Below, in pieces: positions 38,309 through 49,330 of a DNA stretch of 64,000 nucleotides. Below the pieces are notes generated by a model. It was not told where the DNA came from. It worked only from the letters and a program-made list of their open reading frames with translations, and made no database searches. The position numbers and the translations under genes were made by a program. Each line of letters begins with the position of its first letter. The first letter of the stretch is position 1. This DNA is from Cercis canadensis. Its lineage: Eukaryota > Streptophyta > Magnoliopsida > Fabales > Fabaceae. Location: positions 1,013,271-1,077,270 of the forward strand of contig QAOA01007022.1 of the NCBI GenBank assembly GCA_003255065.1, written 5' to 3'.

Positions 38309-39267
38309 CAACAGAACATAAGCAATTACGTGCTAATTTCTGAGCTCTTTAAGTTGTGTTCAAAAGCAAACTACTGAATTACGAGTAAAAGCACTTCCGA
38401 TAGTTTCACAATATTTGTGTACTAATTTTTTTTTTATAGTTCATATTTCATGTTAAAATGATTTCATGTTGGTTTTATACTATTTTAGTCTGAATTTTTT
38501 TTTTATTTCTAATCCTTTAGTCTAAAATAATTATTAATTATAACCATTTCTCTTGTCACCGCTAAGTAGGGATCTTGTTTTTACTACAGAACTCGTGAAC
38601 AAATGGCGTACGTCCCCCTAGGAGACACCTTATATGATACTTTATTTTCTTTAAGCCAAAATAAAACTTTGAACCAAGTTTGATTTATAAATTTTTAAAC
38701 TCTGTCTGCATATAAATGATGAATCACCAAGCTTCATGATATTTTAAATGTGTCCTATAAATCAATTATATATTGTTTTGGTCTTTAAATCAGTTTTCGG
38801 TTGCAATATTAAAACATCAAGTTAGGGCATTACATTGGTTTAAATTTCAATATACAACAATAATATTTTGATGTATTATTCATTAAAACTAGCAATATAA
38901 TATATGGTGATATTTTAATTTGATGAACCAATTGGGTAAAAATAATGATGGTAAAACTAATATTATAACACTAATAAATATTAGATGTTCGTTTCATCTT
39001 ATGATGCCTTCAAACTTGATTGGGCCGACAACAATGTAGTTATGACTAGATTATGCTTTATCAAATGACCCAAAAAAAAATGGGGTCAAACTATAATTTA
39101 ACAAAAATATTAAAGTACTATGTCATTATTAGACAGACTAGATGTCCAAGTTGCCCATCAGACCTTCACAGTTATTTATTAGGCCAAGTGGATGATTGAA
39201 TAGTGATTTAGTGGCATTTGCATCAGTGTCCATTTTGTGTCATTGGTATTGTAGACTTGGCCATTTG

Positions 39268-40920
39268 CAAATTAGCTAGAAAACTATTTTTACTAAAATA
39301 CTTGATTTTTTCAATATAATTAACAAAATAATTAGACTAAATTAAAACTCTGTAATTTAAATAGTGATTTTTCTATTCGTAATTTTAAGCATAATTAATG
39401 ATAGATTATTTCTTCATAAAAACTTATTGGGATCAGTTTTTTAATTCAAATTTTTTTCTTCTAAAAAATGTCATTAAGCAATTAAGTATTGTCAAATTAT
39501 TGCTTTAAACATATCAAATTCACATAAAAATTAACATAACAATTCTTTCTTTTAATTAAAAATACCTTTTGTCAAAAAATAATCTAGGATCGAGAAATCC
39601 TAGTAAGAAGAAAAACCATTAAAACAAATAAGAGGTTAATTAGAGCTCTCTGTAAAGATTGACATCCAAGTATTTTGCAATTCAATGCACACCCATGAGC
39701 TATATATCTATCATTGTAACTCTCTCCTCTTTTTTTTGTGGGTATAAGTATAATAGAATTTTCTTTTTCGCTAAAAGTATAATATTGTAATGGTTACAAA
39801 AAAATTTAAGGCAATAAGAGACTACCAATTCTAAGGCATACCATAAACTTTAGTAAGAGCTAACAGTAGTACTTAGAAATTGCATATCAAAAGGACACGG
39901 CTAATAGTGGGATTCAAACTTAAACCTTACAGATAAAGTATTTCAATTCTTACTAAATGAACCAACTCCAATTGACATAATATTGTAATTCTAAACTAAA
40001 GAATGTGAGAATGTCAAGTAGGGTAACTTGATCTAATTTCCTTATGGCCCAGAAATAACATTTATTTGGGCCAGTCCGTTGCTTTTAGATTGGATCTAAC
40101 AGTAAGGTCCTTAACCGGGTCATCTGATGAGCTTTTCCAAATTCCGAGTCCAATACTTTGGGTTCAATTCAATTGAAGTTGACCCAAATATGGGACATTC
40201 AAGAATCCAATATCTTATCGGTTTTTTTTTGGTAAATATATGGGGCAAAAAGCCCAAATATCTCATAGATTTGTTCACAACTTCTAAACAAAAACAAATC
40301 CAAGAAACTAAGAAGAAAGAAGACCGAATCCTGCTTGAATAACCCAATGGTTGTATAATGTTACCCATGAGTCATGACCCACCACTAAGAGTGACCTAAG
40401 ACTCGTTCAGTATCCTCCATGGCCCATATGGAATTATGGACCTACTTTATAGCATACGCTCTATCCCCACTTATGAAGAATTATTTTAAGTGGAGTTTAT
40501 GAAATTCAAAGACTAAGGTGATGTCAACAAATTTTGAAGTATTAAATTCTTTAAGAACTAAAATTATCTTATATAATAGTAAATATAGTATATGTTTTAT
40601 CTTTTTGTTCTTATAAAAATATTTTTTTTCCAATTATGAAGCGAATAGGTAGGAAAGTGTTTCTGTTTGTTTCTTAGCCATCATATTATCCAGGAAATAC
40701 GTTTTTCAAATCATTAAAATGAGTTAACCAGAGTTGATTCAACTAATAAAAATTAAAATATTTTACTTGTACGGTTAATTTTGAATTTTACTATTAACAG
40801 TCATTTTTTAATAAATAATTTATAAGTATTACTATAAGTTATTGCTGAAGTTTGTGGCATATCTAAATCTTATAATAAAATTGTCTTCTCTCTGCTTAAA
40901 TTTTTTTGTTAAAAAAAATG
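39268..40920. other. Intergenic stretch, no gene seen
   Basis: AT-rich. Frames of about 70-82 codons on both strands near 40,130-40,370 share an imperfect palindromic stretch at about 40,160-40,187 and resemble no protein family. Confidence 0.5.
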
Positions 40921-41129
40921 GAGATTCTATGATACTACGTAAGTATGTCATACTATACTGATGTGACAAGCATACATAATTTTCATATTTTATTATATAT
41001 AAAATATAATTTATTTAATTTTTTAAATAAACTTAAAAACAGTTAATTTGTACACATATCATTTATTTATTGGCTATTCCTATATAGTATGACATACTAC
41101 ATAAATATTAAAAGTATCTAAGAAACCTC
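40921..41129 (+). repeat. AT-rich MITE-like repeat, copy 3 of 4
   Basis: Same orientation as copy 1. It starts GAGATTCTATGATACTAC and ends CTAAGAAACCTC, with the two inverted GTATGTCATACTA motifs well preserved. Confidence 0.75.
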
Positions 41130-41893
41130 ATAAAAAAAATCATTAAAATAAAGTGTTCTCAAGTGGATGACACACCGTGACGGTGACAGAATGGCAATGT
41201 TGTTAATGTTATTGGCACGGTGCTTTGTAAAACCATTATCTACAACGTTGTTAATAGTCACCACTACTATTTTGTAATTTCAGTAAATTATTGTTGGTGT
41301 AAATTCTTAGGCCTCCATGAAAAAGACTTGATATTAAATGTGGGTGGGGACACAATGGATTAGAACGTGATCCAATTTGATGTCCGATAATGACAAGCAC
41401 GGTTTGGCACTTACATATGTTGAAAAAATAAATAAAAATAAAAGGATACTAGAGCCAATATGAACAAGTCCATGAATGTGATCAGCTTGACTTATCTGAA
41501 CTAAAATAATAAATTAGGGTAGCAGCTCCATGAGGAAATCAATTAACATGCGAAAATGAGATGCCTTTGGTTATTGATAATTTATTTAATCAAAGTTAGT
41601 GATGAGTATGTGGAGGATTCCGTTGGGCTTCTCTCTCCCTTATATATCATTTATCTTACTCCTCTTTATTTCCTTAGGCCTTATAAAAGCCCAAACATAA
41701 CTTGAAAGAATATTTCACTATTTATAATATGTAACATAATTTGAATTCAATTAGTTTCCTATATAATTTACAATCCCAACTTAGATTAATTTTAGTTGAA
41801 CAACTAGTGTGTTCAATGTTCACAAATATTCATATTACTTGCTTTATTTAAGTTTAGGGTTATCCCATATAGACTTTTTCAATAATTTTATTT

Positions 41894-41940
41894 ATTTATT
41901 TTTTTTAACTCAAGTNTTTATTTTTTTTTTTAACTCAAGT
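41894..41940 (+). repeat. Short direct duplication around a single N at 41916
   Basis: TTTATTTTTTTT plus AACTCAAGT ends at the N and is repeated directly after it. Confidence 0.85.
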
Positions 41941-42017
41941 GGATGTGGAACTATTTTTTATAGTTGTACAAGTTTATAAAAGATAAGAGATGTGTAATTA
42001 GTATCATTCTAACTAAT

Positions 42018-42200
42018 AAGGTGTTGGTTCAGTGAAAGCAGGTTGAGCATCAATGCGTTATAAGCCAAAGATCTTGAGTTCAAATTCTTAGAGTCGCACT
42101 TGTTAAAAGAGATTTATCGGTTACTATTTTTGTCTCGAACAAATATTAGTTTTATATCAAAAAAGTGTTAGGATAACTTAGATATAAACAAAAAAAAAAT
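42018..42200 (+). mobile_element. Possible tRNA-derived SINE
   Basis: TGGTTCAGTGAA near 42,025 resembles a polymerase III A box. GAGTTCAAATTC about 50 bases further on resembles a B box. An A-rich tract closes the stretch near 42,190. The spacing fits a tRNA-related SINE head. No second copy was found in the window, so this is a weak call. Confidence 0.3.
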
Positions 42201-42399
42201 TAGTATTATTCTCTCATTCATAAACACACACATATATATATATATATATCTTTTACTATTTATTTCTCCTATCATTTTTTTAATAAAATTCATTGCTTAT
42301 AATTTAAGTATTTGTGAAAGTTACGTTTTTTAAATAATAACTTTCTTTAGTCTTTTGAAATGTGATTCACAAAACAAGAGTTCAATGCGTTTCTCTGGT

Positions 42400-42775
42400 C
42401 ATCTTGACTCCGTAACTAGGGAAAGGGGCCCACTCGATTGCACCAACCAGCATTCAATCTTCTAAACACGTGATCGGTGTGGTCACGCAATGGCACAACT
42501 AACAATATCAACAACGAAATAGAAATTCACCCCTTTTGACCATTACCAAAATTGACCGTTGGAAATCCCACAGTGACCAAGCGGTGTGGTACGACCTCAG
42601 GGGTAAATTTGGATTTTCAGAAAGTGCTTGCGGCTTGCCAAACGTGAAAGTGTTAGACTTTACCGCCAATAAAAAGAAACGCATGACACATCACCCTCCT
42701 CGGAAGCGGACTGGGCAAAGCACGTGATTGACAGCGTTAGCAAGGCGGCTTTTATTCCTTTTTCTTTTTGTTCTA
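42400..42775. other. GC-richer island with two G-boxes, no gene
   Basis: The composition changes against AT-rich flanks. CACGTG occurs at 42,467-42,472 and 42,721-42,726. The 63-codon frame inside has no recognisable motif. It may be a remnant promoter or an unrecognised element. Confidence 0.4.
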
Positions 42776-42783
42776 ATTTTTAA

Positions 42784-42985
42784 GGAGATGTTTTTAGATA
42801 CATTTAATATTTATGTAAGATATCATATTATAAAAAAATAATTATTATATATATAAGTTAATTATTTTTAAATTTATTTTAAAAAATAAGATAAATTATA
42901 TTTATATTTAATAAAATATAAAAGATTATATATATTTATTACGTCAATATAATATAACATATTTATATGGTATCATAAAGCCCTC
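42784..42985 (-). repeat. AT-rich MITE-like repeat, copy 4 of 4 (most diverged)
   Basis: Same orientation as copy 2. It starts GGAGATGTTTTTAGATAC, has an AT-rich core, and ends GGTATCATAAAGCCC. The inverted motifs are eroded. Confidence 0.6.
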
Positions 42986-43121
42986 AAATTTTTAAATATC
43001 AACTTTTTCTTTTTTTGCTAAAAGAATGAATACCATGATTAATATTTGCATTTTAATGCTTATAAAAATAAATTTTTTAAACATATGATTGTATTTTTAA
43101 TAAAAATATGATGAGTATTAT

Positions 43122-43196
43122 AATACAAACTTGTACGTATATGTATAGACAACATANAATACAAACTTGTACGTATATATATGTATAGACAACATA
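43122..43196 (+). repeat. Short direct duplication around a single N at 43157
   Basis: AATACAAACTTGTACGTATA and the following ATGTATAGACAACATA end at the N. They are repeated after it with two extra TA units. Confidence 0.88.
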
Positions 43197-43229
43197 TTTT
43201 ATATTTGGTTGTGAAATCTTATCACACTT

Positions 43230-43298
43230 GTTTTTATTTTTTTTGGGTTAAAAGTCTCATCTTACATGTGAATTATGTCATATACCAATTGACTAATT
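43230..43298 (+). repeat. Left copy of a 70-bp direct repeat flanking the copia remnant
   Basis: TTGGGTTAAAAGTCTC up to CCAATTGACTAATT recurs at 45,755-45,823 with several substitutions. It lies immediately outside the presumed LTR. Confidence 0.8.
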
Positions 43299-43500
43299 TA
43301 TTGTGCAAAGCAAAAATGAGAGAGAAGAGAGCAGAAAAGCAAATGAGAGAAAAAGATTATCTTGATTGAATGAATTAGCTCGTTGTACAAAGACTAATTA
43401 CTGCTTTAAATAGTAAACTCAGTAAAGCTACTGAATTAAATTAGGAAACTTAACAACTAACTAATTACAACTAACTTGTTAATTACAATTAACTCTAATA
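43299..43500 (-). mobile_element. Probable 3' LTR of the copia remnant
   Basis: On the minus strand this follows directly after a polypurine tract and starts TATTAGAGTTAATTG, a degenerate form of the usual TG start. It is about 200 bp, short as in many copia families. The outer end is set only by the start of the flanking direct repeat. No 5' LTR is present to compare with. Confidence 0.5.
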
Positions 43501-43501
43501 C

Positions 43502-43514
43502 TCCCTCCTCAAGG
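43502..43514 (-). other. Polypurine tract of the copia element
   Basis: CCTTGAGGAGGGA on the minus strand, just after the end of the RNase H frame and directly before the LTR start. This is the expected position of the plus-strand primer of an LTR retrotransposon. Confidence 0.65.
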
Positions 43515-45745
43515 TGGCAGGAAAAAATATTTGACAGCCATCTTGGACAATAAAGGAAACAACAAGGTGAAAGGAAGGGGCTTGGTAAACATGTCAGCAA
43601 GTTGGTGTTGAGAACGAATAGGCACGAGTTTGATGAAACCAAAAGAAACCTTGTCCCTAACAAAGTGACAATCTATCTCAATGTGTTTAGTCCGCTCATG
43701 AAATGTGGGATTGGAAGCAATGTGAATGGCAGTTTGGTTATCACAGAAAAGAAAAGTAGAAGAAGTAACAGCAACCTGAAAGTCATGGAGAAGTTGATTA
43801 AGCCATGTGAGTTCACTAGCAGTGGAGGATAGGGCATGGTACTTAGCCTCAGTAGAGGACCTAGAGACCGTGGTTTGCTTCTTAGCCTTCCAAGAGACAA
43901 GATTATCACCAATGAAAATACAGAAATCAGTGATAGAACTCCTAGTGTTTGGACAAACACCCCAATCTGCATCAGAGAATGCTTTAAGTTGAACCTTAGC
44001 AAAAATATCTGAATAAGATCTCAACTGAATAAAGGAAAATGAGGAAAACAATAGGCCCTGGCCAGGTTTGCCTTTAAGGTAGCGAAGCAGATGATGAACT
44101 GCTTGGAGATGGGGCAATCAAGGCTTAGGTAGGAGCTGAGTGAACTTATGCACAACAAAAGTGATATCAAGCCTTGACAAGGTAAGATATAACAGGCGTC
44201 CAACAAGTCTTCTGTACTGTGTGGCATCAGGAAGCAAGTCACCAACATAAGCATTAAGGTCAGGTTTTGGATTCATAGGCACTGAGGTGGGTTTACAAGC
44301 TAAGTAACCACTGTCTTCAAAAAGATGCAAGGTATATTGTCGCTGGAAAAGAACAATACCTTGTGTGGACAGAGAGATTTTTAGGCTAAGGAAATACTTG
44401 AGGCAACCGAGGTCCTTAAGTTTAAATTAAGTATGAAGAAAAACTTTCAAGGTATTGATAGGAGGGAGATAAGAACCAGTGATTATAATGTCATCCATAT
44501 AAACCAGAAATGCCACAAAGTGAGATCCAGAACCTCTAGTGAACAAGGAGTAATTAGATTGTGATTGGACAAAACCAAGTTTCAATAAGGCAATAGAGAA
44601 CTTAGAGCACCACTGTCGAGAAGCCTACTTGAGGCCATATATGGACTTCTGAAGTTTGCAAACTAGTTTTTTCCCCTAAATAGAGCATTGTTGTTTAGGG
44701 AGATAGCCAAGAGGAAGATCCATGTACACTTCTTCAAATAGGTCACCATTAAGGAAGACATTATTGACATCAAGCTGAGTCAAATACTATTTTTGAGAAG
44801 TAGTAAGTGCAAGAAGAACTTTGATAGTGACTAGTTTAGCAACAGGAGAAAAGGTCTCCACAACATCCAACCCTTCTTGTTAAGTATAACTTTTGGCTAC
44901 AAAATGGGCTTTATGCTCGTCAATAGTGTCATATGCCTTGTGTTTGAGCTTGTAAATCCATTTATAGCCAATGCTATGTTTGCCACATGGCAAAGGGACC
45001 ACAAACCATGTGTGATTGGATTCTATGGCAGCCAATTCATCAAGTATAGCTGCATGCTAGTGAAGGCTCTTAACAACTTCATGATAAAACTGAGATTCAA
45101 GGTTACTGGACACTTGAAGGGTGAAAGACCTATGAGCAGGTGATAAGACAGCATAGGAAACACAATTGCCAATGGGATAAAGGGGTAGGACAAGGAGGTA
45201 AGGGAGAACCTTGTAAAATGTTACAATGAAATTGTTGGAGATAGGAAGGTGGTTTGGGAATGCGAGTGGATTTTCTTAGAGGCATTGTAGGAGAAACAGA
45301 AGGAGTTATCTTTGGAGAATCAGTAGGCATAAAAACTGCGACTGGAGATTCTGCAATGACAGGACTAGGTGAAGGGAAATCCATAGGCATATGAGTCATA
45401 AGAACAGATACTGACTAAGATGGAAGGTCAGATGTAGCATGAGGTAAAACAAAAATATGGAAAAGAGTCAATGAGAGTATCTAAAGAAATACAATGTGAT
45501 AAGGAAAAATGTTCTCATGAAAAACATTCCTAGAAATAAAAACCTGCTTGGTGACAACATCATACAGTTTATAACCTTTGATACTTGGAGGATAACCAAG
45601 TAAAATGCAAGTGCGAGCTCGAGGCTGGAATTTGGACCTATGAGCAACCAAGGTAGAAGCAAAAGCAAAACAACCAAAGACTCTAAATCTAAAGTAGTCA
45701 GGATAAGTCTTATACAGTACTTCAAAAAGAGTGTGATGCTGAAGT
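43509..45745 (-). pseudogene. Decayed Ty1/copia retrotransposon pol (integrase end, RT, RNase H)
   Basis: On the minus strand the order is as follows. The region after the integrase core (VFGCFAFASTLVAHRSKF, then LLGYPPSIKGYKLYD) lies at about 45,500-45,745. A linker with LRKSTRIPKPPSY follows near 45,250. Reverse transcriptase follows, with [13 protein letters not shown] and the active-site YMDD near 44,500. RNase H comes last, with SDADWG, SSTEAKY and CDNQTA at 43,550-44,000. At least four in-frame stops break it, for example at 44,118 and in the RT at YGLK-stop-ASRQW and SQK-stop-YLTQL; most look like C-to-T or G-to-A changes. Gag, protease, the integrase core and the 5' LTR are missing. 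The element is not functional. Confidence 0.93.
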
Positions 45746-45754
45746 AATGGTTTT

Positions 45755-45823
45755 TTTTTTTTGGGTTAAAAGTCTCTTCTTACATGTAAATTATGTTTTA
45801 TACCAATTGACTAATTGCTTACA
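45755..45823 (+). repeat. Right copy of the 70-bp direct repeat flanking the copia remnant
   Basis: Matches 43,230-43,298 in the same orientation. It follows a T-run that abuts the truncated 5' end of pol. It is far longer than a copia target-site duplication (5 bp). Confidence 0.8.
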
Positions 45824-48800
45824 ATCATATATGATCATGATTGAAAGTTTGATATAAATGGAAGGAATATAAGTACTTGATAAGCATAAAATTTTCTTCA
45901 GACCTTACTTATGTGATGATTGCTTCTAAAGGTGATACGACCTCACTTCGTTGTCACTATTGCAACTATCCATATTTATCTCATAGTTGATGTCTGTTTG
46001 CTAATAGAAATGGTTCAATTGGTAAGATTAAATTGTGTTCATGAAAAAAAAATTAATACGTATTTACTAATTATAATGTATTTTATTTTCCAGTTGGATT
46101 AATTTATCTATTTTAAAATTTTTAAAAAATAAAAGTATATTTAGTTTAATTTGTCAAAGGTTCATTATACAACTTAGAAAAGTAGACAAAATGAAAACCT
46201 ATATTGGGTAGACAATGTTACTTAACCAACAAAAAAAAAAAAAGTATACAATGTTTACCACCATCTAATGATTATTCAAAGTATTTAAGCAGTATCAAAC
46301 AGTTTGTAGCTGAGTGATATTAAAATTAGTTAATGAATTATGTGTTTAAATCTAAAATTTTAACAAAAAAATACAAAAAAAATTTAAATAATAATTGTGT
46401 ACAATTGTTCTTTTTTATGCACCAACTTTCATAAACCCTAGATGTAGCTCAATCTATATTTAAGTGTCTCCAGTTAACATTTTTTTTCCCTCAAACACAA
46501 GTGTGTTATTTGTACAACTTGTGGAATTAAAAGATCACGCAGATATTATTACTCAAAACTCAGTGAAAGCTTCGCTCTATAGTCTATATGAAAGCTATTA
46601 ACGAATTGTTGAAAATTTTTAAAATACTAATTTATATAAATTTAATTTAATTATTATTTGATTCTACCATTAATAGACAAATGCGTTTGACTTGGAGTCA
46701 CATTTTCAAGGCAAACTGATAAAAAAATATATTTTTCAAACTATTTATTGTAATAGAATATTTTATAAATTATTTACATAAGTAATGTATTTTTAACTAC
46801 ACATTGAGAAATAATGTCATATTATATTAAAATAGCGTAATTTTACTTCTCAAGAAATTAAAAAAAATAATTTTACTATTTGAAAAAATATCTTAACATT
46901 TGAAAAAAATACTATTTTTAAGTAATGTGACACAAGTCATACTATATTAAAAATAGTGTGACATTTATAAAAATGTTATTTCTTTATATAATATAATTAT
47001 ATTTGTCTGAAAAATTGCATAATTCATTATACAATACTTTATTTTAATAAATAATTTATTAAAAAAGAAAAGATAAAAATGACGAGGCTAGTTGCGTTCC
47101 CAATGAAACTGCTTTTTAAAACTTGCGGTTGCATCGCATTGCGTCGCACCGCACCGCTTGAGTTGAACTTTACCTCATCTTGACTACAATGACAACCACA
47201 CGCTCAACTTAAGCAGAAGAAGAGTACAAACTCCCAGAAAACAAGCACGGCCACTCGTAGGCAAATTTATTAAAATAATACAAAAATAATAAATAAATAC
47301 AATAAATAGTTAATATTAAAATAAGTTAGTTTTAAATATTTGATTAGGGTTACCAGATAAAAGAGTATATGCTATTTTATATTATAATATTTTGCTGAGA
47401 AAAATATTACAATAAAATAACTTATTAAAGGTCATTTAATGTGTTACATATTTTAAGTAAAAAATGCTAAAAGAAAAAAAATGTTTTACTTGAAAAAATA
47501 TTAAAATGTTTCAGTGTAAAATATTTTAATATTTTTTAAGGTGAAAAGTTTAAATTCATTTAAGCATTTTTGTTTGAACCTATTTTATTTCAGTGTTTTT
47601 TTTTCAATTGATGCTTTAATAATTATAATGTTTGTCTTAATAAAATGCTATAACAATTTAGTATTTTTTTTAGAAAAATGTTGTATTTCAAAAAATACTA
47701 TAATATAAAATAACGTGTAACTTTAAATAAAATATTTAAAAATAATTCATTTTAATAATAACTATTTTTTATATTTATTTATTTTACTTACATTATTTTA
47801 ATAAATTTACCCCAATCATAAGTACATAACGGGACAACCGAGGAGAAATTGGGCGCCAGCGACAAAGGACAACGTGACTGACATAAAACAAAGCCCATGC
47901 CATTTCGTCAACCCCATTTATTTAATGACGTGGCTATTTTATTATCAAATCTTTTGGAATTCTCTAATTTCGTAAAGAAAACATAGTTATTTTACGTTTT
48001 TAATCTTAATATATCTAATTTTTATATTTTAAATAAACCTGTCACTTTAATTTTTCTTAAAAAATATTCCATTTATTTAATTTAATAATATTAAGATTAT
48101 TAAAAATAAAAGATACAAACACACACAATATAATTAATTTAAAAATCTTTTAAAAAAAGTTGAGTTTAAGTTTTTATTTTTTCATATTCTTAAATAAAAA
48201 TTAATTTAATTTAATTTATTTATGACAAAATGAAAAGTTGTAAGAGTGGATTTACATTGTGGCTTGTGAGGCAATTGCCCTTACTTTTTTTAATGGTTTA
48301 TTATCAATAATTGTAACATTGATTAATATTTTTTTTTTAAAGAAAATCATTATAGAGACAAATTTTTTTGACCTTTTGACATTTAATGAATTGAAAATAG
48401 ATAATTGGACTCATCTTAAAATATCATATTATATTTAAATGAGTTTAATTACACATAAAAGTAAACATTTTGAAAATATATTTTTTATATACTTATTTTG
48501 CCCTCACAAACTAAATTTGTTGATCCACTACTGAGTTTATATGAAATAATTTTTCACAATGGGATGTGTATATAATTTTAGCTAATTATTCAATATTAGT
48601 AGTTATATTCTTACCATTACATAATTAATTATAAAGATGATAGATGTCATTTGTTTTATTGAATCAACAAATCTATTAAGTAAAATCAATAACAACTATC
48701 ATTCTAACTATATTATTTTAACTTATAATATAAATATCACTTAAAAACTACCATATTTTTCACTGTTACACCGTTAAATTACACCTAATTTAATTTTTAA

Positions 48801-48899
48801 TTTATTTAATTTAATATTCATACAACTCTCGAGGTTTTAATTAAATCGTATTTTGATAGGAGGTTTACGTTAAAGAGACTTTTTTAAAATTAATAATCG
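45824..48899. other. AT-rich intergenic stretch, no gene seen
   Basis: Very AT-rich with no protein-like frame. It holds many short A/T runs and, near 47,090-47,260 and 47,820-47,930, two small GC-richer patches without frames. Confidence 0.5.
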
Positions 48900-49330
48900 A
48901 AGAAAGGGGAGTACGAAACGCACACGCCAAACACGTTACCAACCAAATTTCCTTTTAATATAAAAGCATCCTTACAAAATATACTTGAATGTACTTCACG
49001 TGCTCCATACTCACCCGAGCCCAGCTACGGTCCAATCGGTTCACGTGCTTCCCACGGGGTTCATCAATGTAACTTTCGCTTATCGGTTTCGAGGGAATCG
49101 ATGAGGGACCAGATGTTGACACGTGGAAGGCAGTGAATTGGAACGCGGCACGTTGAACGCGTGTGCTGTCACCAAAACGTGTTTGGTTCTTGAGAGAGTA
49201 ATGATGCAGCCGCCCAGAATGCGTGACGAACGAGATGGCCCACGCGTCTCGTGGGTGTGCGTGTCTATCACGCTCCTTTGCGCGTGGTAAGTAGGTTGAA
49301 GAGGCACGTTCTTGTGATGCGATATTGCGT
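48900..49330. promoter_or_regulatory. GC-rich island with three G-boxes and many ACGT cores
   Basis: Perfect CACGTG palindromes lie at 48,997-49,002, 49,042-49,047 and 49,120-49,125. Further ACGT or CACG cores occur throughout (AACACGTTACC, GCACGTTG, AAACGTGTTTGG, CACGCGTC). The stretch is strongly GC-richer than its flanks. The minus-strand frame of 75 codons has no recognisable motif. G-boxes are bound by bHLH and bZIP factors. A distal control region for the bHLH gene 3 kb downstream is possible but unproven. Confidence 0.4.

Larger units (their letters stand above)
37203..39267. mobile_element. Possible non-autonomous terminal-inverted-repeat element carrying a lectin fragment
   Basis: The left end, GCCAAGTCTACAATATCAA at 37,203 onward, is matched in reverse complement at 39,212-39,267 over about 55 bp with around five differences. 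Shared parts include TGACACAAAATGG and GCCACTAAAT. The same left-end sequence recurs at about 53,540-53,720 upstream of the bHLH gene, so the end sequence is dispersed. The interior holds a partial tandem repeat and a piece of a lectin-domain gene, as in Pack-MULE elements. No target-site duplication was found and no transposase is present. Two independent repeats in opposite orientation would look the same. Confidence 0.45.
41130..42399. other. Intergenic stretch, no gene seen
   Basis: AT-rich, with a short (AT)n tract near 42,233-42,250. It includes the N-flanking repeat and the SINE-like stretch listed separately. Confidence 0.5.

Noticed and set aside
42020..42095. A tRNA gene
   Set aside because: A-box- and B-box-like motifs are present, but no cloverleaf with paired acceptor ends could be drawn, so only a SINE-like call is kept.
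42536..42727. 63-codon frame in the GC-rich patch at 42.5 kb
   Set aside because: No family motif, and the neighbouring 42.4-42.8 kb stretch looks regulatory or relict rather than coding.
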